DNA of 38,109 nt, taken from NCBI GenBank assembly GCA_026387615.1, contig JAPLLI010000152.1:1-38109 (forward strand), in the 5' to 3' direction. Made by a program: the position numbers and the translations under genes. The notes under the pieces were generated by a model. It saw nothing but the letters and a program-made list of their open reading frames with translations, had not been told where the DNA came from and did no database searches. Positions 28,328 through 36,255 of the stretch are shown one piece after another. Position 1 is the first letter of the stretch. Every line of letters starts with the position of its first letter. The stretch is from Nitrospirota bacterium (GTDB lineage: Bacteria; Nitrospirota; Nitrospiria; Nitrospirales; Nitrospiraceae).

Positions 28328-30562
28328 TCATGATGTACTCACCTGGCGGCCATAGGACTTTCGTTGAGACGAGGCGTAGTACTCGCTGTAATAGGCGGAA
28401 AGATCGCATTGCTTCAATTGCTGCATGACGACTCCCAGAATCTTCGTCTGGTGAGCCTGCAAGAGACGGACGGACGCCTGAGCCATTTCGTGAGTCGTGT
28501 GGGCCGCATGCACGACCAGAATGGTGCCGTCCACCGCGTGGTGACTCACAATCGCCGGATCAGACACGGCCAGCATCGATGCGCAGTCGATGATCACGTA
28601 CAGGCCTTCCGTCCTGAAGCTTTCGAGGAGATCCTGCATGTACGTGGACATGAGTAACTCCACAGGATTGTGGGGCACGGCCCCGCAAGGGATGAGCAGG
28701 AGATTGGGCACGACAGTCGGCTGCACGATCTCCATGAGCTCCGCTTCACCAACCAGGTACTGGCTTAACCCTTTCTCCACAGTGAAGCCAAATACCTGGT
28801 GGAGACGAGGATTTCGCAAGTCACCGTCAATCAACACCGTCCGATGACCCATTTGTGAAAACGCGATAGCCAGATTGATGGCGAAGGTTGTCTTCCCCTC
28901 CCCCTTGGCCGCACTGGTCACCACGAAGGACGTGGGCGGTTTTTCGGACTCAGAAAGCAATAAACCGGTTCGAATAGAGCGGATCTGCTCGGCAAAAATC
29001 GAATGCTGATCTTCATGCGCGATCAGGGCTGCGCCGGAGGGATGACGGCGGGATCGCCGGACAGCGGGCAGAAATCCTAGGAAGGCCAGACCCCGGAGGG
29101 ACTGCGCCACATCCTCCGGAGACTTGAGCGAGTTGTCGGCAATGTCTAGAAACACAATCAGCCCAACCGCGCCCAACAGGCCAAACAGGGTAGCCAACAG
29201 GACAGTCTGTGTCCTCTTCGGTTTGACCGCCACGAGCGACACGATGGCCGGATCCATCACGTAGATGTTACTCGTGCGAATTTCTGTCGTGATATCGGTT
29301 TCCTTCATGCGTTTAAGGAACATGCTATACAGCTGCCGATTGCTCTCCGCTTCCCGTAGGAGAATGCCGTACTGTACTTCGTGCTGGCCTGTTTGCAGGA
29401 CTTCGGTCTTCTGCTGGCTGAGGGCTTGGCGAAGTGTGCGTTCACGGGCCGCGGCAACGTCATATTCCGACTTCACCGAGGTGTACACCTTTTTGATCTC
29501 CAGTTGAATGCGGCGCTGGATTTCATTCATCTCAGACGTTGCCTGCACCATCGCCGGGTGCTTCGGCCCATATTTGTCTCCGAGCTCCGCGACCTTTTGC
29601 CCCGCCTGAATCTCCTGGTTCCGCAGTAATTGGATGAGCCCGGAACTGAGAACCTCGAAGGAGGACTCCAGTTCTCGCGGGTTGTCGATGACCGAGGCAA
29701 TCTGTTTAAACCGAGCCTCTGCTTCGGCCCGTCGGGTTTCTGCATGGACCAACTGAGTCTGCAACTCGCTTAATTTCTGCGTCACGAGGCGTTGCCGGTC
29801 GCCGACATTCACGAGACCGACTTGACTGGAAAACTCCTGTAACGCTCGCTCCGACTCTTCGACTTTCCGGCGAATCTCTTCCACCCTCAACGTGATCCAT
29901 TTTGTCGCTTCTTCGGCTGCGCCAACTTTTATAGCCAGGGAGCGAGAAATATACACCGAGGCAATCATGTTGGCGGCATCCGCCGCGAGTTGCGGATGGG
30001 TGGATTCGACTGCGACCCGGATGATGCGGCTATTCATGACCGGCTTGACTGCGACGTGCGCGCCGAACGCTCTGACCAGCCGTCGCTCGGCCTCACCATC
30101 GACTACGCCGCTCGCGTGATCAGGCTGCGTCGATGTTGCCGGAAACAAGACCGAAAAGAACAACGTTTTCGGGTCCGGCATCCATGAATCCAATGGCTCC
30201 GGTAACTTCACCAAGTATTCAGGGTGGGTCTGCAGGCTCAGATTCAAGACCACTTCGCGGAGGATCTGATAACTTTTGACGATTTCATATTGGGTCTTAT
30301 AATAATCACTGTTCATCGTGGCGGGTATATAGACTTCCTCAACCGTCTTGGACACCACATTCGGTCCGGTCGGCTCCACCAGGATGCTGACCGTGGATTC
30401 ATAGACCAACGGTTGCAGCATGACGGCGCGCGTCGTCCCGACGATGACGAACGCGACAAGGCCAAGAAGAATCCATTTCCGCTTGCGAATGATGCGGACA
30501 TACTTACGCAATGGAGCTGGAGCAATTTCAAGCGGCTGGGCTGATGAAGGGGGATAGTCCAT
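28328..30562 (-). CDS. Wzc-like polysaccharide co-polymerase / tyrosine autokinase
   Basis: Wzz-type N-terminus (PLRKYVRIIRKRKWILLGLVAFVIVGTTRAVM), coiled-coil middle, Walker A VTSAAKGEGKTTFAINLAIAFSQMGHRTVLIDGDLRNPRLHQVFG, tyrosine-containing tail LSAYYSEYYASSQRKSYGRQVSTS. Confidence 0.93.
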   Translation of the reverse strand: MDYPPSSAQPLEIAPAPLRKYVRIIRKRKWILLGLVAFVIVGTTRAVMLQPLVYESTVSILVEPTGPNVVSKTVEEVYIPATMNSDYYKTQYEIVKSYQILREVVLNLSLQTHPEYLVKLPEPLDSWMPDPKTLFFSVLFPATSTQPDHASGVVDGEAERRLVRAFGAHVAVKPVMNSRIIRVAVESTHPQLAADAANMIASVYISRSLAIKVGAAEEATKWITLRVEEIRRKVEESERALQEFSSQVGLVNVGDRQRLVTQKLSELQTQLVHAETRRAEAEARFKQIASVIDNPRELESSFEVLSSGLIQLLRNQEIQAGQKVAELGDKYGPKHPAMVQATSEMNEIQRRIQLEIKKVYTSVKSEYDVAAARERTLRQALSQQKTEVLQTGQHEVQYGILLREAESNRQLYSMFLKRMKETDITTEIRTSNIYVMDPAIVSLVAVKPKRTQTVLLATLFGLLGAVGLIVFLDIADNSLKSPEDVAQSLRGLAFLGFLPAVRRSRRHPSGAALIAHEDQHSIFAEQIRSIRTGLLLSESEKPPTSFVVTSAAKGEGKTTFAINLAIAFSQMGHRTVLIDGDLRNPRLHQVFGFTVEKGLSQYLVGEAELMEIVQPTVVPNLLLIPCGAVPHNPVELLMSTYMQDLLESFRTEGLYVIIDCASMLAVSDPAIVSHHAVDGTILVVHAAHTTHEMAQASVRLLQAHQTKILGVVMQQLKQCDLSAYYSEYYASSQRKSYGRQVSTS

Positions 30563-31152
30563 TAGAAAAAACTCTGTGGCACGACGACGATATCGTCGGG
30601 GAATACGGGATCTTGCAGAATCACGGAAAGGGTTTCCTCTTCTTTGTCTTTCTGCCGTTTGATCTTAATCCGTCCAGTCGAGGCCTTGTCGGTGAAGCCG
30701 CCAGCCATCGTGGCCGCCTTGAGGACCGTCAGCCCTTCTTCATAGGGATAGGCGCCGGGTTTCTTGACTTCACCCGAGACGAAGACGCTTCGGTATCTGG
30801 TGATATAGACGCTGACCCTCGGGTTCTTAAAGTACCCGTCGGCCAGCCGGACCATGATCAATTCTTCCGTTTCTTTGACCGTGAGCCCTTGCGTGTTCAA
30901 GGCGCCAATGAACGGCAACACGATCCTGCCCTCTCCGCTGATCCGAGTCTCGGTCGTGAGCCCCTCTTCGCCAAAAACCTGGACTCGAATAATGTCGTTG
31001 ACGCCGAGTTTGTACCCGGGATTCGGCGTGCTACCTTGAACCGACTGATCGGCCTGCCCGCTCTCGAACAGGGACGCCGCAGACGAGGCGCAGACGAACA
31101 GAAAGAGGCCCAGTGCAAGTGACAACAAACATGTCATCCGCGCCTTCTTCAT
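30562..31152 (-). CDS. Polysaccharide export protein, short Wza-like (Poly_export plus SLBB)
   Basis: Signal-peptide-like N-terminus, then YKLGVNDIIRVQVFGEEGLTTETRISGEGRIVLPFIGALNTQGLTVKETEELIMVRLADGYFKNPRVSVYITRYRSVFVSGEVKKPGAYPYEEGLTVLKAATMAGGFTDKASTGRIKIKR. Stop overlaps the Wzc start (TAATG). Confidence 0.92.
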   Translation of the reverse strand: MKKARMTCLLSLALGLFLFVCASSAASLFESGQADQSVQGSTPNPGYKLGVNDIIRVQVFGEEGLTTETRISGEGRIVLPFIGALNTQGLTVKETEELIMVRLADGYFKNPRVSVYITRYRSVFVSGEVKKPGAYPYEEGLTVLKAATMAGGFTDKASTGRIKIKRQKDKEEETLSVILQDPVFPDDIVVVPQSFF

Positions 31153-31160
31153 GGCATAGC

Positions 31161-32413
31161 TCAGAACTGGGCTTGAATCGAGGCCATTGTCTGATTGGCG
31201 TTATACTGTACGCTCATGACGTTGGACAGCCGTTCGGTATAGAGATAGGTCAGGCGCGCGCCGAGCCATGGCTGGATCTGGTACCACAGGCCGCCGCCAA
31301 ACGTCAGATAGTCATCCTGCCGCGCACCTCGTGTGCCGTCGCCGAAAATCTGGTCAGAGTAGGTGTCCCGCTCATAGTTGACCTGCGCCGTGACGTTCCA
31401 TTTCCTGGTCACCGCATGCACCATATCCAGCCTGGTGCCCGTGGCTGTGTAGTACAGGGTATTGGCCAACACGGTCTCACTGGTCCGGCGATAGAGGTTC
31501 CAGTTGAGGTGCGTTTGCTCTTGGGGCTTCCATTGCATGCCGCCGTTCATGTACAGACCGCTACTCGCTCCAGATCCACGGGTGCTGGCACGGTCCATAT
31601 TCCTGGTCTGCCACCCCACAGAAAACTCACCCGCTGACTTGGCGGTCCCTTCCCAGATAACTCCCAGGGCTCCGGTATAGATGGCGCTATCCAGGTCTTT
31701 GTTGACCTCATAGTGCTCCCGCTGAAACAAACCTTGGACAAAGAGATATGTTTTTTGGGCAACCCGCCCCCCGAGTGCCAGCGACGAATAGCTCTCTTGT
31801 CGGTTCCTGGTATTGATGTCGCCCATCGAGTTGGGATCACGCGAGCCGGCCAATGGCCCGGTAAATTGCCAACGAATCGATTTAAACTGCGCCTTCACGT
31901 AGCTCTGGCTCTTGAATTCAAGCTCACCGCCATACTCGTTATTAAAAAATTTGTTAATGGTCGAGCCGGTGCTGACACCCTGAATGATATTTTCAGTCGC
32001 AGACCCACGGTAATCGTATACGCCCGGTAGTCCATGATGATTCTGTGGCGCCCCATGACAGGAAGCTGAATTTGCAGACCAGGCTGGTAGGTCGTATACC
32101 AATCGGCCGTCCTGCCGCCGAACGTCTTATCCGTTCGAAGCACGTTATCCGTATAGTTTTCCGCAATGCCGAGGTGGGGATGGAGTAAAAACGGGCCAGC
32201 CTTCACGTTGCCCTCTTTCATGGGAATCACGGTCAAATCGATACCGGACGGATAAATATTGTATGGCACGTTGGTGAATCTTGATTGCTGGGTCAGAAAG
32301 GGATTCAAGGGAATCACGGTCGCCACGGGTGTAATTTCTGCTCGTGCATGAAGGGGGACGGTTCCAAGAAGAAATAGTCCTAGCGCCGTGACGATGTAGC
32401 GAATTCTTGGCAT
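31161..32413 (-). pseudogene. Outer-membrane beta-barrel exopolysaccharide protein (BBP2-like), split by a frameshift near 32008..32035
   Basis: Frame A: MPRIRYIVTALGLFLLGTVPLHARAEITP...LHPHLGIAENYTDNVLRTDKTFGGRTADWYTTYQPGLQIQLPVMGRHRIIMDYRAY. Frame B continues: DYRGSATENIIQGVSTGSTINKFFNNEYGGELEFKSQSYVKAQF...LSNVMSVQYNANQTMASIQAQF, with alternating beta-barrel texture and a terminal F. Neither half is complete alone. Confidence 0.8.
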
Positions 32414-32415
32414 GA

Positions 32416-32444
32416 GGCCACACGATGGACCTGGTGGTGTGACC
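32416..32444 (-). promoter_or_regulatory. Leader hairpin abutting the start codon of the first exopolysaccharide gene
   Basis: Minus strand GGTCACAC-N13-GTGTGGCC, 8-bp stem with one G-U pair, 2 nt upstream of ATG 32413. Confidence 0.4.
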
Positions 32445-32634
32445 TTCAGCAAGGCAACAATCTCTGTCTCGCGCTCACGCCCATAGGCCAATCACCATGT
32501 CTGTCCTGTCGATGGGGCTGGCGCCGCCCATAGCTTCGCCCTTTCACTTACAGGCGCAACGGGCGGGCGGCGAATACGTTGTCGCGTCCTGGCAAGGAGG
32601 ATCTTGGCGAGAAGTTTGGCCTACGACGAGGAAG

Positions 32635-32650
32635 AGCAATCCACAGGCCG
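32635..32650 (-). promoter_or_regulatory. Candidate sigma54 (-24/-12) promoter upstream of the exopolysaccharide block
   Basis: Minus strand CGGCCTGTGGATTGCT versus consensus TGGCACG-N4-TTGCW: invariant GG-N10-GC preserved, plus TTGCT. Not scored computationally. Confidence 0.35.
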
Positions 32651-32961
32651 GCACACCGGACTAACCCTACGATAACTTCAGCCAGTACTTTCCCCTATGG
32701 CAAAGTATCCCCACATCAAAAACCCGTCAAGACATAACGGAATACTGGAAAGGCCCGTCGAGCCCTCCCTGCACCCTACCCAGCGCTCCCCATACCACCG
32801 AGGGCGCAATGGATCGACGTTCGCTTCTTACGTTCTCAGCAGTGACCTGCGCGAGTCGTCCAGGACGGCTGACGCGCAACGGCAACAACCACGGAGAGCA
32901 TTGGCCAGACATGAAGAAAGAAAGAAAGGAATGAAGAAAGGACGGGAGAACGAACGCCCGC

Positions 32962-33768
32962 TTACGCCCCTTTGGGAAGTCGCGAGAAGTAGAAGGTGGC
33001 GATTGCCACGGTGGCCGCGACGTTCAAGGATTCCACATCGCGGCTGAGGGGGATGGTAAATCGAGTGGTGGCCTGGGTGCGGATCTGAGCTGACAACCCG
33101 CGACTTTCATTGCCGACCGCAAACACGAGCTTCCTGGGCGCCTGGTGAATGTCGTCGATCGGAAGGGTCCCGTCTCCGCCCACTTCTGCGGTAAAGATCT
33201 GGCAACCCTGCTGGATCAGCCCGGATACATCCCTGGTGGTAAAAATCGGAAGCGCGAGCAGCGCACCGCTCGTTGAACGAACCACCTTGGGATGATAGGC
33301 ATCGGCGGAATCCGGCGTCAGCCACAGTGCGCTCACGTTCAGCGCAGCCGCCGTTCGAATGATGGCTCCAACATTGGCGGGATCTTGCAGCTGCTCTCCG
33401 AAAATTCCCAGAACTGTCGGCTGTCGGAGGACCGCCGCTTCATCCCATATCGGTTGGCGCACCAAGGCGAGAATGCCTTGCGGCGCGTCCAAATCTGATA
33501 ATTTAGAAAATTGAAAGTCCGGACAGGAATACTGCGGCATCAAGGCGGCCAGTCGAACCACCCGATCACTCTCCCCCTCTTGGAGCAGGTACCCGTGGGC
33601 CGTCACGACCATGAGGATCTGTTCGGGATAGCGAGTCAGGAGATCGCGCACGACGTGGGCGCCTTCGACAACGAAGGCGCCTTCCTGTGCTCGCACACGT
33701 CTATCAAGAAGAAGGGTCCGAATAAACGCGCCTTGCGAGCGCGTCAAAAGAGGGAGTGGGGCAGCCAC
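32962..33768 (-). CDS. SpoU/TrmH family RNA 2'-O-methyltransferase
   Basis: LTRSQGAFIRTLLLDRRVRAQEGAFVVEGAHVVRDLL...VLGIFGEQLQDPANVGAIIRTAAALNVSALWLTPDSADAYHPKVVRSTSGALLALPIF...LVFAVGNESRGLSAQI...FTIPLSRDVESLNVAATVAIATFYF. Confidence 0.93.
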   Translation of the reverse strand: MAAPLPLLTRSQGAFIRTLLLDRRVRAQEGAFVVEGAHVVRDLLTRYPEQILMVVTAHGYLLQEGESDRVVRLAALMPQYSCPDFQFSKLSDLDAPQGILALVRQPIWDEAAVLRQPTVLGIFGEQLQDPANVGAIIRTAAALNVSALWLTPDSADAYHPKVVRSTSGALLALPIFTTRDVSGLIQQGCQIFTAEVGGDGTLPIDDIHQAPRKLVFAVGNESRGLSAQIRTQATTRFTIPLSRDVESLNVAATVAIATFYFSRLPKGA

Positions 33769-33797
33769 GCTAGTGAGTCACAGTGAACAACGCCGAC

Positions 33798-34139
33798 TCA
33801 GCGACGTTTCCGTCCAGATGCGGCTTCGGCAGCGCGAATCCGTTGTGCCCGCAGCTTCGCACGCTTGAGGGCCGTCAGCTTCCCTGTGGTACGATCCTGC
33901 TCATGTTGCAGCTTATCGAACTGCGACTTGAGATGGACTTTTTCACGTTTGTGCAGCGTGGCACATTCTTCTTCAGAAAGATGTATCCAGTCGCCGCTCG
34001 TCTTGGCCCGCTTAATCCGCTGCTCTAACGACTCCCGCAACTGCTTGGAGCGCATGGTGAGAAGCGACTTCAAGGCTTCCTTGCGCCGCTGAACTTCTTC
34101 TTCCTCTGCGAGAATTCCGCGAATATCTGTTCCTAACAT
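33798..34139 (-). CDS. Small highly charged protein, function unknown
   Basis: MLGTDIRGILAEEEEVQRRKEALKSLLTMRSKQLRESLEQRIKRAKTSGDWIHLSEEECATLHKREKVHLKSQFDKLQHEQDRTTGKLTALKRAKLRAQRIRAAEAASGRKRR. GGAGG Shine-Dalgarno shortly upstream of ATG 34139; TATAAT at 34185..34180. Confidence 0.7.
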   Translation of the reverse strand: MLGTDIRGILAEEEEVQRRKEALKSLLTMRSKQLRESLEQRIKRAKTSGDWIHLSEEECATLHKREKVHLKSQFDKLQHEQDRTTGKLTALKRAKLRAQRIRAAEAASGRKRR

Positions 34140-34179
34140 GGCACGCCTCCTCACTGAATCGAGAATGAACTGAGGCAGC

Positions 34180-34185
34180 ATTATA
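34180..34185 (-). promoter_or_regulatory. Candidate -10 box (TATAAT) for the small charged protein
   Basis: Perfect TATAAT on the minus strand about 40 nt upstream of ATG 34139; the -35 region is poor. Confidence 0.4.
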
Positions 34186-34219
34186 CCTGATTTCACCCCG
34201 CTTCTTCCATCGAGTGAAA

Positions 34220-34247
34220 TTAACAGTAAGCTATTGATTTATATAGT
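34220..34247 (+). promoter_or_regulatory. Candidate sigma70 promoter for the XRE-type gene
   Basis: TTAACA (34220-34225), 16-bp spacer, TATAGT (34242-34247); each hexamer is 5/6 to consensus. Confidence 0.5.
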
Positions 34248-34311
34248 GAGAATAGCGGCACCGCAATAGAAAGTGGTTGCGAAGAGGCGCCCCCTTCAGT
34301 ATCATCGCGGC

Positions 34312-34773
34312 ATGGCGCTTGGACAACAGATTCAGGCCTGGCGTATGTCGCGAGGCCGTTCGATCGACAACTTGGCTGCTGAGTCCTCCCTACAACCTCA
34401 GGCGCTGGAGGCTATTGAGGCTGAGGAAACCGACCCCTCCGCCTCGACACTAGAATCGCTCGCTGCCGCGTTAAAAATTCACCCGGCCTGGCTCTTTCAC
34501 CATCCCACCTCGTTCCGCACCCTGTTTGAGGATCCAGAAGAAACAGAAAGTTCCATCCCGCCGGGCCCCGACCCTGTCACAGAACGCATTCTCTCCGGAT
34601 CACGGATGGACCGTTCGCTCTACGTCCTCCTGACAGCGATCATGCAAAGCGGTGAACCGAAATTGCTCCGTGCGGCGGAGGTGAATTTACGGAGCCTCGT
34701 CAAGCAGGCCAAGCAGGCCACGATCCCCTGGCAAAACCGCCCCTCCGGTCACTTCGAACCGCCGAACGACTAG
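34312..34773 (+). CDS. XRE-type helix-turn-helix regulator
   Basis: MALGQQIQAWRMSRGRSIDNLAAESSLQPQALEAIEAEETDPSASTLESLAAALKIHPAWLFHHP is a Cro/C1-type HTH; distinct C-terminal region PDPVTERILSGSRMDRSLYVLLTAIMQSGEPKLLRAAEVNLRSLVKQAKQATIPWQNRPSGHFEPPND. Start re-chosen at 34312. Confidence 0.85.
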   Translation: MALGQQIQAWRMSRGRSIDNLAAESSLQPQALEAIEAEETDPSASTLESLAAALKIHPAWLFHHPTSFRTLFEDPEETESSIPPGPDPVTERILSGSRMDRSLYVLLTAIMQSGEPKLLRAAEVNLRSLVKQAKQATIPWQNRPSGHFEPPND

Positions 34774-34781
34774 TTATTCGC

Positions 34782-34916
34782 GCGAGACTTGCGCGATGAC
34801 ATGCGAAACGCAGGACGAGCGAGACAGACTGAAGACTGAAATGTTCGAAACGTTGAACTCCGACCGTTAGCCTTCGGACTCCGGCCTTCGTGGCGCGCAC
34901 ATCCCGCGTGTCTCGC
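34782..34916. repeat. REP-like inverted pair of GCGAGAC-nn-GCG-n-GATG units
   Basis: GCGAGACTTGCGCGATG (plus, 34782-34798) and GCGAGACACGCGGGATG (minus, 34916..34900), 14/17 identical. Separately, a perfect 10-bp inverted repeat GAGCGAGACA (34817-34826) / TGTCTCGCTC (34909-34918). Confidence 0.5.
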
Positions 34917-36110
34917 TCACAACACCTGCAGAATGAAACATTTCAAATAGCGCGTTTCCGGCATGGTGGCAAAGATGGGGTGATCGCTGGCCTGGCCCCG
35001 CTGCTCCAGCAGACGAACCTGTCGCTTCGCATCTCGCGCCGCCAGACGAATACCCATCCACAATTCCTGCTCGGTGACGTGATGAGAGCAGGAACTGGTA
35101 ATCAGAAATCCCTCCGGCTTCGTGAGCTTGATCCCGAGCAGGTTCACGTCCTTGTAGCCCGCCAGGGCACGAGACACCGCCTGCTTACTGCGGGCAAACG
35201 CGGGGGGATCGAGCAACACCAGATCATAGCGGCGCCCAGCCCGTTCCAGCTTGCGCATCTCCTCAAACGCATCCGCCATCCGATAGACACAACGATCCTC
35301 CACCTTGTTCAAGACTGCGTGGTTGCGCGCAAGCGCCAGGGCCTCCTCGCTCACGTCCAACCCTTCGACCGACTTGGCCCCTGCCAGCGCCGCATGAATC
35401 CCAAAGGCGCCGGTATGCGCGAACACCTCCAAGACCTCCGCCCCTGCTGCGAACTGAGCCGCCACCAGTCGATTCTCCCGTTGATCGCAAAACCAACCGG
35501 TTTTCTGCCCCCGCTCGATATCGACGAGAAACCGAGCTGGCCCCTCCTGAACCTCGACGATCGTCGCGCCGTCCCCGCGCAAAAAGCCTCGCTCCACCGG
35601 CAGCCCCTCCAGCGTACGGCTCTTGGCATCGTTGCGCAGATAGACCCGCGCGGCCCCGGACTCCTGACACAAGAGATCGGCTAATAGGTCTTTCCGGCGA
35701 TCCATCCCGGCTGAAAGGGTCTGCATGACCAACACATCGTCATAACGATCCACAATCAAGCCAGGCAAACGGTCCGCTTCTCCGTAGACGAGGCGATACG
35801 CATTGGTACCGGTCACGATCTTCCGGCGCAGCCGGACCGCCTGCGCGAGTCGCCCACGCCAAAACTGTTCGGTGATCGGTTCGTCTTCAAACGTGAGAAT
35901 CCGCACACGAATCTTGGAGACGGGATTGTACAGGCCTCGCGCGAACCATCGCCCATTTGGCGCGAGAACATCCACCACATCGCCTGCAACCGGCTCGCCG
36001 CTGACCGATTCGACGTAGCCGGCATAGATCCACAAATGCCCTGGCTCCTCGACCGCACGGGTACGAGAAAGCCGAACCTGCCCGCGGGAGCTGTCATCAT
36101 GAATAGTCAT
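34917..36110 (-). CDS. RlmI-like class I SAM-dependent rRNA methyltransferase (PUA plus methyltransferase)
   Basis: HLWIYAGYVESVSGEPVAGDVVDVLAPNGRWFARGLYNPVSKIRVRILTFEDEPI...ETGWFCDQRENRLVAAQFA-like stretch (QKTGWFCDQRENRLVAAQFAAGAEVLEVFAHTGAFGIHAALAGAKSVEGLDVSEEALALARNHAVLNKV), LVLLDPPAFARSKQAVSRALAGYKDVNLLGIKLTKPEGFLITSSCSHHV. Start re-chosen near 36110 (MTIHDDSSRGQ). Confidence 0.92.
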   Translation of the reverse strand: MTIHDDSSRGQVRLSRTRAVEEPGHLWIYAGYVESVSGEPVAGDVVDVLAPNGRWFARGLYNPVSKIRVRILTFEDEPITEQFWRGRLAQAVRLRRKIVTGTNAYRLVYGEADRLPGLIVDRYDDVLVMQTLSAGMDRRKDLLADLLCQESGAARVYLRNDAKSRTLEGLPVERGFLRGDGATIVEVQEGPARFLVDIERGQKTGWFCDQRENRLVAAQFAAGAEVLEVFAHTGAFGIHAALAGAKSVEGLDVSEEALALARNHAVLNKVEDRCVYRMADAFEEMRKLERAGRRYDLVLLDPPAFARSKQAVSRALAGYKDVNLLGIKLTKPEGFLITSSCSHHVTEQELWMGIRLAARDAKRQVRLLEQRGQASDHPIFATMPETRYLKCFILQVL

Positions 36111-36255
36111 ACTGTACTTATCCAATGGGCGCGAACCGAACGTCCAGTCCTTCCGCACGGATCGGCTTGCTTGACGGCTGAGCCGCGCTGTGGTTTGCTG
36201 CACGTGGCATCATCGCACCGCTTGCGTTCCGCGCCATCACCCAGGAGCCCCAACG

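Noticed and set aside
1018-32413. Exosortase/PEP-CTERM system within the exopolysaccharide locus
   Set aside because: AsnB-like, Wzc-like and glycosyltransferase content is reminiscent of exosortase-associated loci, but no exosortase, PEP-CTERM tail or PrsK/PrsR gene was seen in this window.
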